Positions 10,985 through 22,875 of a stretch of DNA of 64,000 nt are shown in pieces. The notes below the pieces were generated by a model. The model did no database searches. It was given only the letters and a program-made list of their open reading frames with translations, and was not told where the DNA came from. The DNA lies in assembly GCA_037042915.1 (NCBI GenBank), contig CM073202.1, forward strand, positions 3,534,001 through 3,598,000. Reading direction: 5' to 3'. Position numbers and translations under genes: made by a program. The DNA comes from Auricularia sp. M13 (taxonomy: Eukaryota; Basidiomycota; Agaricomycetes; Auriculariales; Auriculariaceae). Numbering within the stretch: the stretch's first letter is position 1; every line of letters begins with the position of its first letter.

Positions 10985-11354
10985 CTTAAAATAGATCGTA
11001 TCATTCGCCGGATGACCAATAGCCGGCCGGTGATCTCTTATAACCGGCCCCGGGCGGAGCCAGAAAGATCGGCCGCCCCTTGGACTCTGACAGCGACCAT
11101 CCCGGCCCCCTCCAAACGACAGGGTACTCAATGCCTGCAGGTATGCCACCCCATTTCCAGACAACGAGTCGGGCTTCTGAGAATTTCGCCCGACTCCAGC
11201 AGCGACCTCCGCTTGCTGGAAATGACGAAACTCGCGCCTTTCGCCTCTTCGATAGTCTGCGCGACAGTCGACAACTCGCACCTCAAATCGCGCACCCGCG
11301 TCGCTGCTCTGCGCGCATCATAAGTACGTGACCACGGCCACACCGTCCAACGCG

Positions 11355-11362
11355 TATTTATA
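11355..11362 (+). promoter_or_regulatory. TATA-like box (TATTTATA)
   Basis: TATTTATA lies 46 bases before the ATG at 11408, a fitting distance for a fungal promoter. The stretch 10985-11354 holds nothing else that I can name. Confidence 0.4.
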
Positions 11363-11407
11363 CGTGAACGAAGGGAGCAACGTCCCCACCTCTATCCAAC
11401 AGCCAGC

Positions 11408-13536
11408 ATGCTCAACGGAAACACTCCCTCCGCCGCCATCGACGACGTTTTCTCGCCGCCGCCGCCGCCGCCAACGCTCCTTGACTACGTGATGCCTGCC
11501 CTGCAGGCGACGACTGGCGAGTCTCTCGTGCCGACCTCGTCCCCGGAGGCCGGTGCGCGCCAGGCGCCGACCCGTACAAGCAGGACGAGGACAGTGGACG
11601 ACATGGGCACCCCGGGCGACAAAGCCGCCGACACCAACGTGGTCCGCGAGCGTCGCGACAGGCGCCGCGCCTCGATCGAAGAGTACAACGAGGCCGAGTG
11701 GCCTGCCCTCCAGCCGATCGCCACACACCGCGCGGCAAGCGAGAATGGCCAGCGACCCAAGTCTGCCCGCCCGGTCGCCGGACGCGCGCCCAATGCCAAG
11801 GTCACTGCCGCTGCGGCCAACGCGACGACCAACGAGGCGGCCATCCCGCCGGGTCTTGCCATCCAGGTACGGCGCCGCGTCCACTTCCCCCTGCGCGCCT
11901 CGGTCCTGTGCTGACAGAGGACCAGAACTTGGCACACGCCATGCAAAAGGCCGACTTTGGCGGGAAAAAAGGCCCACAGGCCGTGCAGGTATGAGCTCCC
12001 AGCTGCGCCGTACAGCCTGCATGCTCACACGCTCTCCCAGGCTCGGGCGGTAGGCCAGAACACGGCGGACGCCCACAGCCTGGCGTCTGCGGACATGGAC
12101 ATATCGGCTCTGCACTCGGCCCAGCTCGCCTTCCGCCCTGGCCTGGAGAACGAGGACGCTTTCTCCATCCGCTCGCTCCAGTCCGGACTCCGGATCAACG
12201 CCCGCCCCCCCTCCCCTACGTCGCAGGCCATCGCGGAGAACCAGCGGCTGAGGCGCCGCAACAAGGATCTCGAGGCATGGAACGCGAACGTGAGGCGGCA
12301 GTCTGCTGCTCCCGGCCTGCCGGTGCTACCAGCACCTGCCGCAGCGCCGCCACTGCTCGCAGACCCCGACGACGAGGATGATATGTACGTCGACGACGTA
12401 CCGGACATCCCCGCCGCCCAGCCCCCGCCGCATTACATCGACGACGAGAGCGAGGACGGGGACGCCGGCAACGCGCACATTTCGGATCTGTTCGACAAGG
12501 AGCTCGTCCTCGCATCGGAGGACAACCTACCCATCGACGGCATGGAGGAGGACGCTCACCTCGCCGGCATGTGCCCCAAGCAACGCAAGGACTGGGATGG
12601 CGTCAAGGGCGCCAAGTTCGTCGTCTGGCCCGACCGCCTGTACGATTATGTCGACTTCTCCAACATCAACCCGCTCGTCTATCACGCGAAGATGCTGCGC
12701 CTGCTCAAGAGCATCGTCCTGAACAAGGACTTCGACCCCAAGATCTCGATCGCGGACCAGGACCCGCGCAACCCCAGGCGCATCATGCCCGGCCTCATCC
12801 TCGTTTACAACGTCTCGGACGACGAGAGCGACGCGTTCACTCAGAACCGCTTCGCCGTCTGGGCAGGGGCGGCAAACGTTACGACTTTCCGCTACAAGCT
12901 GCGCGCTGCACCATTCATTGGCACCATCTCCAATACCCTCGCAGACGCTGTCGAACTCAGGAACGCGGTCGTCAACACCGTTACCGGACTCCAAGAGCTC
13001 AAATCGGCCCTCGTGAAGTACGTACCACGCAACTATTGTGAACAGCGCCTTTGATTAAGATTTTATGTAGACACGCCGGGATCTACAAAGTGGACCACAA
13101 CGCGCTGCTCGCCGCAATCGTCGACTCCGTCGAGATTTTCCCGATGACGACGAACGTCCTCGAGGAAGAGATCGTGGAGTACAACATCTACGTTGACTTC
13201 ACGTTCCTCTCCGCCACTGCGTACCGCGAGATTCGCAACAAGCTGCTCGCCATGAAGATCGACATCCCCCTCGTCGGCAAAGGGATTTTCCTCTCGCCTG
13301 GGTGGAAGTGCCGATCGTGCTCGCGCAACATGTTCGCTGGCTCGCACCCGAGCGGCCTCTGCAGGACAACGGAGGTCGAGGGCTGGCATCGCCCTCTCGG
13401 AGGCCCGCCCCCTGTCTCGCGTCACCCCACCGCTGCCGGTCCCAGCAACGGCCACTCGCAGTCCAACAGACGCAACGCTTCGGCGCCTGGCGGGAGACGT
13501 GGCACTGGTACTCGCGCGCGTGGCCGCGGTATCTAA
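11408..13536 (+). CDS. four-exon protein with a C-terminal CCHC-like motif, unknown function
   Basis: Exons are 11408-11866, 11920-11988, 12041-13017 and 13071-13536. The introns (53, 52 and 53 bases) all have GT...AG ends and keep the frame. The product is 656 residues. The N-terminus is disordered (PPPPPPT, basic patches), then comes an acidic stretch (DPDDEDDMYVDDVPD) and a folded middle (KFVVWPDRLYDYVDFSNINP). The C-terminal part contains C-x2-C-x8-H-x4-C (CRSCSRNMFAGSHPSGLC) and ends in Arg/Gly repeats (GRRGTGTRARGRGI). From memory, many mushroom genomes hold multi-copy proteins with a similar C..C..HPxGLC motif, which look gag-like or nucleic-acid binding. RNA or DNA binding is therefore inferred. 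A poly(A) signal follows at 13743. Confidence 0.75.
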
Positions 13537-13742
13537 ACTCCCTGCCCTCGGACCACCCACTCTCCCACCCTCCTTCCTGCCCCCTGCCTTCCCCGTACTA
13601 TTAACCATCCGCGTCCACGCATGCCGCGCACCGTCGCATCCCGCTCCTTCCCCCTCCCTAACCTCTCCTGTGGCGAACCGCCGATTATCATGCTCCGGTG
13701 TTCTATCGCAGCGCGGACTTGTAACGCTCCACCGTAGTAGCC

Positions 13743-13748
13743 AATAAA
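13743..13748 (+). terminator. AATAAA poly(A) signal
   Basis: CCAATAAAATCG lies about 207 bases after the stop at 13536 and is the first AATAAA downstream. It would end the transcript of the four-exon gene. Confidence 0.45.
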
Positions 13749-14083
13749 ATCGCGACCGCCGCGAAGTTGCATGCATAACCCCGCGACGACCTCCTTCTGC
13801 CTACCAAGTGCTAGTAAACGTACCGGCGTCTTGCTAACATATGAGCTGAGCAGAACCCGAGCTGCGCACAATCTCAGAGAAGTGCAGTGGTCCGCCCAAA
13901 TATACTGACTGGTCACAGGACAGGAAAGCGGCCCAGGCAAAAAGCGGAGGCCTATTTAGGCCCGGACGTTCCGCGCGGAGACGCTTAAGTTGATGCAGAG
14001 CCATTGAGCCCGGATTGCTCATGGGTACCTGCAGTAAACATGGTCCCCCGTGCTGACCGGGAAATGTTAGCTGTGCGGTATGG

Positions 14084-14673
14084 GTGCACTGGCCCGTAGA
14101 CGCAAGACATGCAGTGCAACCTCAATCTATTTTTTCACAATCTACCACGGTGACAAGGGAACGGTTTGGCTTGACGACCTTCGGTGCCGGAGCGGCAGGA
14201 AACCAGTCCGCCACTCGTGCCGCAGAGGATGGTACCGGGGTTCTAGGCGGCGGACAATTTGCGACTCCCAGTCCGCAGCGTCCGGGTCTGAACGGTGTCC
14301 GTCACCACAAGGATGACGGACGAATTGCGGGCGAGAGCCGCGCAGAAGAGGCCACACCGGCCAATGCGACCACCAGATCGCTGACTCAACAGTCCTCGGT
14401 GCATAGTAAAACTTCAGGTGACCGCACACCGGTCACCGGGCAGCTCCCAAACCCTGGGACGACCCCAGCACCGCAAACACCGGAAGGATGGAACAATAGC
14501 GTATGGCACCAATCTAGCCCAGCCCAAACTCGCACAACAACTCCCCCGTCGGTCATGCCGACGCAGAGCCCATGCGCAACAAGCGTACTAAGTGCAAAGG
14601 CTTCCTCAAAAAATACCAAAGCATATATTAAGTTGGCGTCGGAGAACATAAGGGGATGTGGGGCGCCGCGGAT
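14084..14673 (+). CDS. LINE ORF2, N-terminal segment
   Basis: The open frame is rich in Thr, Pro and Ser (SGDRTPVTGQLPNPG, TRTTTPPSVMPTQ) and ends with TKAYIKLASENIRGCGAP. That last stretch is the usual start of an AP-endonuclease domain, where the Asn of the SxNIRG motif helps bind metal. The segment stops at the LTR element inserted at 14674. The true start of ORF2 may lie further left. Confidence 0.6.
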
Positions 14674-15529
14674 TGTTGCGGTCATCACGGCCGTCGCAAG
14701 CTTTGTCCGCTTGCCCGCGGGTTTTACGCCGCTTCGCCGATCGTTCGGTCGCTGCTGCATACAGTCGGCGCACTGTTTATCCTCGGACGGAGACTCGGCC
14801 AGGGTTATACGCCTCGGGCTGCTCAACTCGGGATACGATCGATGCGCCGTTCTCTACCTGCCTAGAGGATGAGACGACCTCGGCGCATACCCCAATTCGG
14901 CTCGGTGGAGGCTTCTTCTCCTCGGACCAGGGTTCGGCAGCTCTCCCCCTCTCTGTATGCGTCGGATATGGGCGTTACGGTGCTCGGGACAAGCTCCAGG
15001 ACCACCTCTGGACCTCGGGCTGACTCGGCAGGTCACCTTGAGCGGCCTCGGAGGGTCGGGAACGCCTCGGTTGGACTTCTCGTGGGTGCGGTACTCCTCG
15101 GATGGATAGTAGGTTGGTTATCGTCGCCTGGTACAAGCTCGGCTACACCCTCGGATCCTCGGCCCGTGGCCTCAACAGCTCGGCGCTCTCTCTGTGTACT
15201 CGGGAGGGGCCCTCCTTCTCGGTCCGTGCCCTCGGTGGGTGTGTATGTGCGTAGCATACCTCGGCACCTTCACCCTGTCTCGGACCCTGTTCGACTGGAG
15301 TGTGGTATGGTGTTGGCACCATGGGAGACGATGGTGGGTGGACCCTTTAGCTCCGGGATCACCCTGGACCGGATCAGCGGACCTTGGGAAGGGGTATATA
15401 GGTTGTAGGGTGTAGATGCGTGTACCCTAGGTTTGGTCTGGTCAATTGTACCGCTTGTCCGTTCTTCCTCGTCCCTCTCTCCTCTCTTGGGCGTCGGTCT
15501 CGGCGAGTGACGAGCGCTCTGCCGTGACA
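14674..15529 (+). repeat. 5' LTR of the non-autonomous element
   Basis: 856 bases, TGTTG...TGACA, repeated at 18140-18995. A TATATA box (about 15394) lies in the right half. Open frames of up to 179 codons inside recur in both LTRs and are not regarded as genes. Confidence 0.9.
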
Positions 15530-16527
15530 TAAGACCAAACCTTCACTCCCTTTCGACCGACGCTCATCCCTCTTCCCCTTCCCCACACGGCCGCGGCGTC
15601 CTCTCGACTACTATCGCCCGTGTGTCACGCCGACGACCTCATCAGGCCGGCCTCGCCGTCAGCTAGCCGCTGTGCACCGGCCGAGGTCCATTGGCACCCG
15701 CATCCTTCCCCCTCGGAGTCGCCACCCACACCGAGAAGCGAGGCGTCCGCTGCCAAGGCCCTATCTCCATCCCATCGGCCGCAGCGCATGACCAAGCCCT
15801 TGGCACAGCCTCTCCACACGGTCGCGTGGGATACCCCGATCCCGCCCTCGGCGACCCCTGGTGCAGCACCTCCTTCGCACCCTCTACCTCGGCGAGTAAA
15901 CCGAGACACTCGCCCACGCCCAAAACCCCACCCCGGTTGTCTGGACTTGCGCGCTCAAGCCACAGCTGTTACACCTCCCCCTCTCGCACGCCATCGGCAG
16001 ATGGGGCCTCGGCCGTGATCCGGATGGACTGGATGCACGCGCCGCAACGCCCGAGATATGAACACCCTCGCCCCGAGGACGTCACGAACCACCGGCCGCT
16101 GGCTGGACGACGTGTACGACATCTAACGATGCCCCGAGCTCGTGCCGAGGCTCCAATGACCAGTAACCTCGCTCGCTGCGCGAATCACAGTCGCCGAAGG
16201 CGATTCTCACACGCTCTTTATTTCCCTTATCATTTACGGGTCGGTGCGCAGGCGCAGTCGGACCAACAGGACACAGTACAGGACTGGAATACAACCTCCC
16301 GCGGACCGTGGATCCGGCCGCAGGATGCTTGGGTCGGAAGGTGCCACGCCAGGACGGACACGCCGACGGCTGGAGCCCAAAACCTCGGACCCGCAGGAAG
16401 GAGTCCACTTGGTTTTACGCTTGTTCGGACCCCTCACTGCGATCGCAAGTTCAAGAAGACTATTTATATTTTGTACACGCGCCCATTGCGACAAGAAAAC
16501 TAAGTACACAATAGTCGAACCGAACTT

Positions 16528-17970
16528 CTAGTCCAGGTCCATCGCCTCCTCCACCTCCTCCACCTCGTCCTCGTCCTCCTCCTCCTCCTCCGGACCCGAC
16601 TCAGGTGGTGCCGAGGCGCGCGAGGAGCTCGCCCCCGGTGTAACCGACAAGCGGGACGACCGCGTCGCCGTCCCCGCCGCAAAGCGAGTACTGCGGCGCA
16701 TGGCCGAGCGCAACGGCACCGACGCCTGCTGCGACGCAGACGGCGCGGCACCCCCGGTGACCAACGCCCATGCCGCAGCAAACTGACCCATGAAGTTGGG
16801 GTGCAGCGCGGGTGCCGCGATCCCAACCTCCCCCGGCGCCTCAATGGGCAACGCCGGCAAGCTCCCCTTTGCGGCCCGGGACCGAGACGCACGGGACGAC
16901 GAAGACGCGGGCGCCTGGGACGTGACGGAGACGGCGCGGGAACGAGATGGCGGCGCGCGGGTGCTCGACGCCGGCGCCTTGGAACCCTTCCCCGTCTTGG
17001 TCCCGAAACCGAGCGGCGCGCGCAGGTCCTTCCACGAACATTTCACCTTCCGGCGCGAGCACTCGAGGCATGCCGCCAGCCCCTGCGCCGGAAGGCACTC
17101 GTCTTCGCGGTCCACACACCGGCTGCACGGCTGCCAAATGTCAATACCCGCGACCAGCAGAAACGGAACGAAAACACTCACCGAGGTCGGAACCCCATGG
17201 CGGTCGATAAGACCGTCGGCGAACGCGTTGTCCCACGCCTGACGCCGCTCGCGTAGCGCCGGACGCTCGTACACACCGGGCGGGGGTGTCCTAGGCCGGC
17301 GCGGGTGGTGGAGAAGAGCCGGTGGAGGCGGCGCGGACGCGGGCGGCGCGCGGACAGCAGACGACGAGCGCGGCGGACGAGGAGCCGGCGCAGAGCGCGC
17401 AGGTGGAGTCGGCCCCGACGGTCGCGACGACGACGGCACCTGTGCAGGACGGCGCGGCAACGGAGCAGTAGAGGACGACGGCGGCGCGGGCTCCTTGCAC
17501 TCAGCATACAAAGGGTGCCCGGGCGGAATCTTCAACGTCGAGCAGCGGGGACGGAACGGGGCGTCTGAAGGCAACGGCGGCAGACGCAGCGCCAGCGGGC
17601 GGATCGGGTCAGACGGCGACGGCGGCACGGTCAACAGCGGCGAAAGCAGCGCGTCCGCGGGCGACGAACAAGCAGCTAGTCCGGCGGCAAGCACACGAGC
17701 GGACGGCAGCAGAGCCAACAACAGACGACGCTCCGACTCGAACTCCAGTTGGCGGACACGGGCCAGGTCGCGATGCGCGGGCGGGATGCCAGGGTCGACG
17801 AGAGCGGCAACGATACGGTTCACGGCGTCGCCGAGCACAACGACGTGGGCCTCAAAGTCCTCGGGCCGGGCGCACGAAAGAACAAAGTCCTCCAACACGG
17901 GCACCCAGGCGGGCGCCCCGCTGTTGGGCTGGTCGTCGCGGACGTCGTCAACGCGGTCTGCAGCGGGCAT
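16528..17970 (-). CDS. Zn2Cys6-type protein, antisense inside the LTR element
   Basis: An unbroken 480-codon frame that starts at an ATG (MPAADRVDDVRDDQPNSGAP). Residues about 20-95 look helical, 105-230 are Pro/Ser-rich, and residues about 282-311 carry C-x2-C-x6-C-x8-C-x2-C-x6-C (CSRCVDREDEC...CLECSRRKVKC), the spacing of a fungal Zn2Cys6 binuclear cluster. A basic Ser-rich stretch and an acidic tail (EEEEEDEDEVEEVEEAMDLD) follow. Zn2Cys6 clusters are DNA-binding domains of fungal regulators, but here the cluster is internal rather than N-terminal. The gene runs opposite to the element. It could be a captured host gene or a protein typical of this element family, and either would be inference. 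Confidence 0.7.
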   Translation of the reverse strand: MPAADRVDDVRDDQPNSGAPAWVPVLEDFVLSCARPEDFEAHVVVLGDAVNRIVAALVDPGIPPAHRDLARVRQLEFESERRLLLALLPSARVLAAGLAACSSPADALLSPLLTVPPSPSDPIRPLALRLPPLPSDAPFRPRCSTLKIPPGHPLYAECKEPAPPSSSTAPLPRRPAQVPSSSRPSGPTPPARSAPAPRPPRSSSAVRAPPASAPPPPALLHHPRRPRTPPPGVYERPALRERRQAWDNAFADGLIDRHGVPTSVSVFVPFLLVAGIDIWQPCSRCVDREDECLPAQGLAACLECSRRKVKCSWKDLRAPLGFGTKTGKGSKAPASSTRAPPSRSRAVSVTSQAPASSSSRASRSRAAKGSLPALPIEAPGEVGIAAPALHPNFMGQFAAAWALVTGGAAPSASQQASVPLRSAMRRSTRFAAGTATRSSRLSVTPGASSSRASAPPESGPEEEEEDEDEVEEVEEAMDLD

Positions 17971-18126
17971 GGTGGTGGTAAGAGGACAAGAAGCAAAATG
18001 ACAGGCCGAAGCTTTATGTCAAACCACGAACTGAATGGCCATTCAGTCCGCGGCGCCCTCGGCCCGTTGTTTCGTCCTCCCCGCTTTTCGCCTCCCTCCC
18101 TCGGACGCTCCCTCGGCTCGCGGCTT

Positions 18127-18139
18127 GAAGGGGGGGTTA
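18127..18139 (+). other. polypurine tract of the non-autonomous LTR element
   Basis: GAAGGGGGGGTTA stands directly before the right LTR, where plus-strand DNA synthesis of an LTR element would be primed. It differs by one base from the Gypsy tract at 23731-23743. Confidence 0.7.
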
Positions 18140-18995
18140 TGTTGCGGTCATCACGGCCGTCGCAAGCTTTGTCCGCTTGCCCGCGGGTTTTACGCCGCTT
18201 CGCCGATCGTTCGGTCGCTGCTGCATACAGTCGGCGCACTGTTTATCCTCGGACGGAGACTCGGCCAGGGTTATACGCCTCGGGCTGCTCAACTCGGGAT
18301 ACGATCGATGCGCCGTTCTCTACCTGCCTAGAGGATGAGACGACCTCGGCGCATACCCCAATTCGGCTCGGTGGAGGCTTCTTCTCCTCGGACCAGGGTT
18401 CGGCAGCTCTCCCCCTCTCTGTATGCGTCGGATATGGGCGTTACGGTGCTCGGGACAAGCTCCAGGACCACCTCTGGACCTCGGGCTGACTCGGCGGGTC
18501 ACCTTGAGCGGCCTCGGAGGGTCGGGAACGCCTCGGTTGGACTTCTCGTGGGTGCGGTACTCCTCGGATGGATAGTAGGTTGGTTATCGTCGCCTGGTAC
18601 AAGCTCGGCTACACCCTCGGATCCTCGGCCCGTGGCCTCAACAGCTCGGCGCTCTCTCTGTGTACTCGGGAGGGGCCCTCCTTCTCGGTCCGTGCCCTCG
18701 GTGGGTGTGTATGTGCGTAGCATACCTCGGCACCTTCACCCTGTCTCGGACCCTGTTCGACTGGAGTGTGGTATGGTGTTGGCACCATGGGAGACGATGG
18801 TGGGTGGACCCTTTAGCTCCGGGATCACCCTGGACCGGATCAGCGGACCTTGGGAAGGGGTATATAGGTTGTAGGGTGTAGATGCGTGTACCCTAGGTTT
18901 GGTCTGGTCAATTGTACCGCTTGTCCGTTCTTCCTCGTCCCTCTCTCCTCTCTTGGGCGTCGGTCTCGGCGAGTGACGAGCGCTCTGCCGTGACA
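18140..18995 (+). repeat. 3' LTR of the non-autonomous element
   Basis: 856 bases matching 14674-15529 almost perfectly and followed by the duplicated CGGAT (18996-19000). A diverged, inverted solo copy of the same LTR family lies at 62015-62856. Confidence 0.9.
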
Positions 18996-19000
18996 CGGAT

Positions 19001-22000
19001 CGCGGGTAGCTTAAAATGGAAAAAACTCGCAGAAGATATACGGAAGCACAAAATCGGCATCATGGCTATACAGGAAACCCACCTTTCGGAAGCACATGTA
19101 GAGGAAATCAACACCTTTCACGAACACCTTCATGTTATCAACTCGCCGCTCCCTTCAAACCCGACGGGTGCTGCCGGTGTGGCTCTCGTCTTCAATAAAC
19201 TACTTACCAATTACAAGACAATAACATCCCGGGAGCTAGTACCAGGCCGCGCAATTGCAGCAAGACTGAATTGGCACCGGGATAAACATCTCACAATCGT
19301 CGCTGTCTACGCGCCTACTGACGCCGGTGAGAACAAAGAGTTCTGGCCTAGACTTGGACGAGCGCTTCGAAAAGCACGCACGGACCTCGATAAAGTAGAT
19401 ATCCTACTCGGTGACTTTAACTCGGTCAAAGACTCTATTGACAGGTTCCCTGCAAAACTCACAAAAATTGACTCTCCTACAGCCTTTGAGGAACTCAAAT
19501 CACGACTTCACCTCGTCGATGGATGGAGAGAGACCCACCCGGGGCGAACAGAATGGACTTGGAGGAATGCCGGGCGCACTGCAATGTCAAGAATAGACAG
19601 AATTTACTTGCCGCGATCACTGCTGCGAGCAAGCAGAGCATGGGATATTACTATCACTGACCTCAATACTGATGACCATAGCCGTGTACAAATGGAGATT
19701 ACGTGCAAGGAAGCACCAGAAATTGGCCCCGGCCGCTGGACAATGAAGGAACCGCTTATCAGGGACTGAATCTTCATGAACTCAGTCAATAGATTAGGGA
19801 AAATTGCACAAACAGAGATTGGCCAAATTAAACTCTCTGGGCGGTCTGAGACTGCAAATGCACAGCTAGTCTGGTCGATGCTTAAAAAGGAAATCGTCAC
19901 TTCGGCAAAAGCACGATCGCGCGCCAGAGAGTGCGCGCGCCATACTCGCGTCGCAACCGCGGTGTCTGCAAGACTATCAGCGCAAGAGAAACTTACCCTG
20001 GCTAGCTCAGCTGAGGAAATTGAAGAATTGCGTCTTGCTCTGCGTAAAACCGAAGCTGATATCCACCGCTTACAGGATGAACAGCATCTGAATGACTTCT
20101 CCTTCCGCACTACCCGCGCCTGGGCGGAAGGCGAAACAATGAGCAAGTCCTGGTTTGGATGGGCAAGGGACCGTACGCCACGTGATTCCCTAATGCAGCT
20201 ATTAAAGCCTGGCTCCTTCCCACCGGCCTATGTCTCGGACTCGAAGGGCATGGCGGGCCTTGCTGGGGAATACCACAACACCATACAGTCAAAAGATCTC
20301 GACGCCGATCCCGCCCAGCGTGAGCAAGCGACACGCGTTGCCCTCGACCACATAACATCTGTAGCGTCCCCCGCCGACTCAGCTGAACTCGCAAGTTTGA
20401 TATGCGAGGAAGATGTCGCTGAGTCCATTCTAACCTCAAAAAACTGCACCGCAGCTGGAATCGACGGCATAATATATGAGCTATGGAAGGAACTGCTCAA
20501 ATGCCATCGTCTTACAAAGAACGAGGCCGAACCATGGTTTGACATTACGGGGGTAATGACCGGCGTCTTCCAGGACATTGAGGAGCACGGTCTAATACCA
20601 GACTCTCAATTCGCAGAAGGTTGGCTCTGCCCACTTTATAAAAAGGGCGACCGTTGCCTCATTGAGAACTACAGGCCAATCACGCTCCTTAACACGGATT
20701 ACAAAATATACACGAAGGCCTTAGCCTGCAAACTGGCAAAAATTGCGCCGGGACTCATCCACGAGTCGCAAGCAGGATTTGTAAGAGGTCGTAGTATCAC
20801 AGATCACTCCAAAATTTCCTCCCTCATGCTGAGTTATGCTGAAGCAATGGAGGACAATGGTGCCATTGTTGCACTTGACCAAGAAAAAGCATACGACCGA
20901 GTGAGACACGACTACCTACACGCAGTACTCCTCGCTTTCCATCTCCCTGCGCGCTTCATAAAAACGGTGATGAACCTTTATGAGAACGCGCATACTGCGG
21001 TCATGGTGAACGGATTTCTAAGCCCCAAGTATAAGGTCACGCGCGGCGTCCGCCAAGGGGACCCACTATCGTGCCTGCTGTTCAATCTAGCCATAGAACC
21101 CCTCTCTGCAATGCTGAGACACTCGCACCTTCAAGGTTATAAAATTGAAGGTCTGGCCGACAAACTCATAGCCACACTCTACGCCGACGATACGACCGTG
21201 TATCTCAGCAAGAGTGACTCTTTTGATGAACTCAATGTCATCCTAAACCGCTGGTGCCTGGCATCAGGCGCGCGTTTCAATACGACCAAGACCGAAATTA
21301 TACCATTAGGATGCCCAGAATACCGTGCGGAACTAATAGAGACGAGGTGTCTCCGACCCGGTGGCACCCCTTTCCCGCCAGCAATTCGGATAGCGACGGA
21401 CGGCGAAACAACCCGCATTTTAGGCACATGGCCAGGGAATGGGGTCGTAAGTGCCAACGCGTGGTCAACAATCACCGAACGGATTAGAACTGCTCTGGAC
21501 AAATGGGACCGCAAACATCCATCACTGAATGGGAAGAGCATACTCATTCAAGTAATAGTCGGAGGATTAACACAATACCTGACTGCATCACAAGGGATGC
21601 CGGTGGGAGTCGAACGTAGACTTGACAAAATATCACTGGACTTCCTTTGGGGCGCGAGCAAACGCCACCCAATAAATATGACCACGCTGCGACGTGCTAA
21701 GGACTACGGCGGGCTCAACCTCCTGCACGTGCAAGAAAGAAATGAAGCACAATACCTGACGTGGGTGAGCGCATTCCTTGCACCCGAACATGAGCGGCCC
21801 ACCTGGACCTTCATTGCGGACCACATTTTCCGCGCAAAAATAATCAAAGCAGATGCAGCTAGGATTCCCATAGCAGCGCGCCGCGACCCCTTCTCCCAGG
21901 TGTGGAGGACAAATGAGCAGAGATTGCCCTTCATCCTCAGACAAATGGTCAGAGTGGCGCGCAAATATCATGTTATAATGGATGCACCGGAGATCCCTAG

Positions 22001-22875
22001 TGCGATTAAGGAGGACATGCCAGTCTGGGCGCACCCTGCTCTCCCACACCCTCGCGAACTGAGGATGAGCACATACCGCATTCGGTGCCTGAAGCTGGCG
22101 CACGCAGTCGTGACTGTGGAGGATCTTGAGGAAATCGCTGAAGAGGAGGAAGAGCATGAGAATTCAAGCACTTGCGCATGCGAGAACTGCGCCACAGACC
22201 GTGGCGAAGGCTGTTTGAAGCCATATAAGTGCCAGCAATTAGCAAAAGATATCCTCGGCCAAATCTCTGGCAAATGGAACCCGTCCACAATGCAACCCGA
22301 GCAGAATGAGGACATCTGGACCTCGTTCGCGGCGAACGGCCAAACAGATCTCGAAGCTGGAGAGCTGATCCCATTCAACTCACAGCTAGACCAGGGTGAC
22401 GAACAGGCCGACTATTACAGGGCCTTTGTAAACACCACGGCGCTAGTCCCTCGCACAGCAGCGGAAACAGCGCATAGTGAGGCGGGTGCACGTCCGAGAT
22501 ATCAAGACTGCCCAGGTGCGACACAGGTATTTGTGTACGGCGCAATGTACGCTGCAAATGCGTACAACGCTTCTGGCGGATACGCTGCGTGCTTCCCTGA
22601 CCTAGATGCCCAGGACGCGGTGGGCCGGTGTCCTGGAGACCACCACTCATACATGAACAGTGTAAGCATGGCCGTATACATGGCGGCAAAGAACGCACCT
22701 TGGAACAAGCCGCTGCACATCATTACAGCGAGCAAGCGGATTGCCACCGTCATGACAACCAAACTGGACCACCATGAAGCACAAGGTTGGCTAGACATGC
22801 CTGGCGAGGCCTATATCCTACGAGCAACTGCTGCGATCCTGCGAGCAAGAAGTGCGGAAACCAGTTTCACATATA
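19001..22875 (+). CDS. LINE ORF2: endonuclease, reverse transcriptase, degenerate RNase H
   Basis: This frame follows the LTR insertion directly. The AP-endonuclease part shows IGIMAIQETHLS, LLGDFNSVKDSIDRFP, SRIDRIYL and TDDHSRV. An in-frame TGA (19767-19769, probably CGA to TGA) separates it from the reverse transcriptase: LYKKGDRCLIENYRPITLLN, AGFVRGRSITDH, ALDQEKAYDRV, GVRQGDPLSCLLFNLAIEPL and the catalytic box LYADDTTVYLS. The RNase H-like part near 22500-22870 keeps the fold pattern but lacks all three acidic catalytic residues: VFVYGAM where TDGS is usual, NSVSMAVYMAA where an E is usual, and IITASKR where TDSxx is usual. The pogo element at 22876 interrupts it. The enzyme would nick DNA and copy its own RNA at the nick. 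Confidence 0.85.

Larger units (their letters stand above)
14674..18995 (+). mobile_element. non-autonomous LTR element with an antisense Zn2Cys6 gene
   Basis: Two 856-base LTRs (14674-15529 and 18140-18995) begin TGTTG and end TGACA. They flank a 2.6-kb interior, and the target duplication CGGAT lies at 14669-14673 and 18996-19000. A polypurine tract (GAAGGGGGGGTTA, 18127-18139) sits just before the right LTR, so the element points along +. The interior has no visible gag, protease, reverse transcriptase or integrase. Its only long gene runs on the opposite strand (17970-16528). The LTRs look nearly identical by eye, with one difference noticed, so insertion is recent. It looks whole as a non-autonomous element. 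It sits inside the LINE and is younger than it. Confidence 0.85.

Noticed and set aside
14869-18874. Apparent duplicated genes (179-codon frames at 14869 and 18335)
   Set aside because: They lie in the two LTRs of one element and are non-coding repeats.
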